DNA of 34,257 nt from Lachnospiraceae bacterium (GTDB lineage Bacteria; Bacillota; Clostridia; Lachnospirales; Lachnospiraceae): contig SVFJ01000027.1 of NCBI GenBank assembly GCA_015056925.1, forward strand, positions 1-34,257. Direction: 5' to 3'. Positions 33,493-34,257 of this stretch are shown here, in pieces. The position numbers were made by a program, and so were the translations under genes. Numbering within the stretch: position 1 is the first letter of the stretch; each line of letters opens with the position of its first letter. The notes beneath the pieces were generated by a model, which ran no database searches, was not told the DNA's origin, and worked only from the letters and a program-made list of their open reading frames with translations.

Positions 33493-34257
33493 GTGGATTA
33501 CACTTTATTAACCCAGAATTCAACTCCGATATTTTCCATCATAGTTAAGCTTCTTGGCGTAATTATGAATATTATTTTTGAATTCCTTGATTTAATCGGA
33601 ATTCCCAATATCGGTTTATCTATTTTATTATTTACAATTGTTATTTACTTATTATTAATGCCGTTAACTATTAAGCAGCAGAAGTTCTCTAAGCTTTCTG
33701 CGAAGATGAATCCTGAGCTTCAGGCAATTCGTGATAAATATAGCGGTAAGAATGACCAGCAGTCCATGATGGAGATGAATTATGCGACTAAGGCAGTATA
33801 TGCCAAGTACGGTGTTTCACCATCAGGCAGTTGTGTACAGTTGTTGATTCAGATGCCTATTTTGATTGCATTATATCAGGTAATCTATCATATTCCGGCA
33901 TATGTATCAAAGGTTGGAGAGGCTTTTGGTATGTTGGCAGATAAGATTATTGCGTCAGATGGAGTAGCGTATATTAAGGAACTCACAGCAGGTGTACAGT
34001 ATGCTAAGAACTTTGAGATTGCTGATAACACCAGGAATGCGGTTATCGATGTATTGTATGCATCTTCTACACAGGATATAGCAGCAATTAGTGAGAAGTT
34101 TGGTCTTGCAGATTTGGCATTGAACGGTGAAAGAATCTTAAGTTCAGGTGCAGAAATCGGATTAATTGATACTTATAATAATTTCTTAGGTCTTAATATT
34201 GCGAATTCACCAATGAATATTATGACCAATGCATTTTCAGCGAATAATTATTTATTA
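33493..34257 (+). CDS. yidC: membrane protein insertase YidC/OxaA, 3' end beyond the window
   Basis: The insertase helps fold and insert membrane proteins. 255 codons are visible and the frame is open to the window end. The start is GTG 33493, with AGGAGG 7 bases upstream. Transmembrane segments are at about residues 13-35 and 40-60. The family blocks MPLTIKQQKFSKL, ELQAIRDKYS and CVQLLIQMPILIALY are clear. The Arg found in the substrate groove of Bacillus YidC/SpoIIIJ (before LLxLPLxIKQ) is Tyr52 here. There is no lipobox at the N-terminus, unlike Bacillus SpoIIIJ. A long loop at about residues 145-235, between the groove domains, is unusual in size and acidic. Confidence 0.96.
   Translation, partial: MDYTLLTQNSTPIFSIIVKLLGVIMNIIFEFLDLIGIPNIGLSILLFTIVIYLLLMPLTIKQQKFSKLSAKMNPELQAIRDKYSGKNDQQSMMEMNYATKAVYAKYGVSPSGSCVQLLIQMPILIALYQVIYHIPAYVSKVGEAFGMLADKIIASDGVAYIKELTAGVQYAKNFEIADNTRNAVIDVLYASSTQDIAAISEKFGLADLALNGERILSSGAEIGLIDTYNNFLGLNIANSPMNIMTNAFSANNYLL

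Noticed and set aside
33224-33523. 99-codon minus-strand frame
   Set aside because: It is antisense to yidD and the yidC start, both well supported.

Overview
This window is the replication-origin region of a low-GC, anaerobe-type Firmicute. The most likely family is Lachnospiraceae. The reasons are the AT-rich intergenic DNA, strong Shine-Dalgarno sites (AGGAGG type), the classical rpmH-rnpA-yidD-yidC / dnaA-dnaN-yaaA-recF-gyrB-gyrA order, a DUF5685-like gene beside a short DnaJ-domain gene, and a stand-alone CheC/FliY-like plus CheY pair. I cannot assign a species from the sequence alone.

Layout. Positions 1-6404 are on the minus strand: a branching enzyme cut by the window edge (glgB), a 953-residue TPR / acidic-repeat / degenerate P-loop protein, ksgA and a TatD-family nuclease. 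Positions 6516-7430 hold a small lipoprotein gene and two near-identical tRNA-Lys(CTT) transcription units. Positions 7518-10801 hold a MATE exporter, an overlapping convergent EamA transporter and a tandem hemerythrin. Positions 10819-17214 are minus-strand again: a small XRE-regulated membrane operon with repeated operator-like sites over its promoter, a CPBP-family protein with lost catalytic residues, an ABC exporter, a VWA-like protein, a HAD phosphatase and a UDP-sugar pyrophosphorylase. Positions 17645-18604 hold the CheC/FliY-like gene and cheY. Positions 18684-22177 hold a zinc-ribbon membrane protein, cardiolipin synthase, a DnaJ-domain protein and the DUF5685-like protein. Position 22370 starts a lone plus-strand gene that looks like a PD-(D/E)XK-type nuclease joined to a C-terminal helix-turn-helix.

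From 23236 to 31900 the minus strand carries gyrA, gyrB, recF, yaaA, dnaN and dnaA. DnaA boxes lie on both sides of dnaA. A box pair followed by a DnaA-trio and an AT-rich stretch between dnaA and dnaN marks the probable unwinding site. To the right, rpmH, rnpA, yidD and the start of yidC run on the plus strand. Most genes therefore point away from the origin on both sides.

The core genes are ordinary. The best leads are the 953-residue protein with an internal 36-bp tandem repeat and a P-loop lacking its lysine, the lone nuclease-like gene, the DUF5685/DnaJ pair with terpene-synthase-like aspartate motifs, the inactive-looking CPBP protein, the His-to-Gln change in both hemerythrin domains, the three-site operator of the XRE operon, and a YidC whose groove arginine is a tyrosine. 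All functional statements come from reading motifs by eye; no database search was made.
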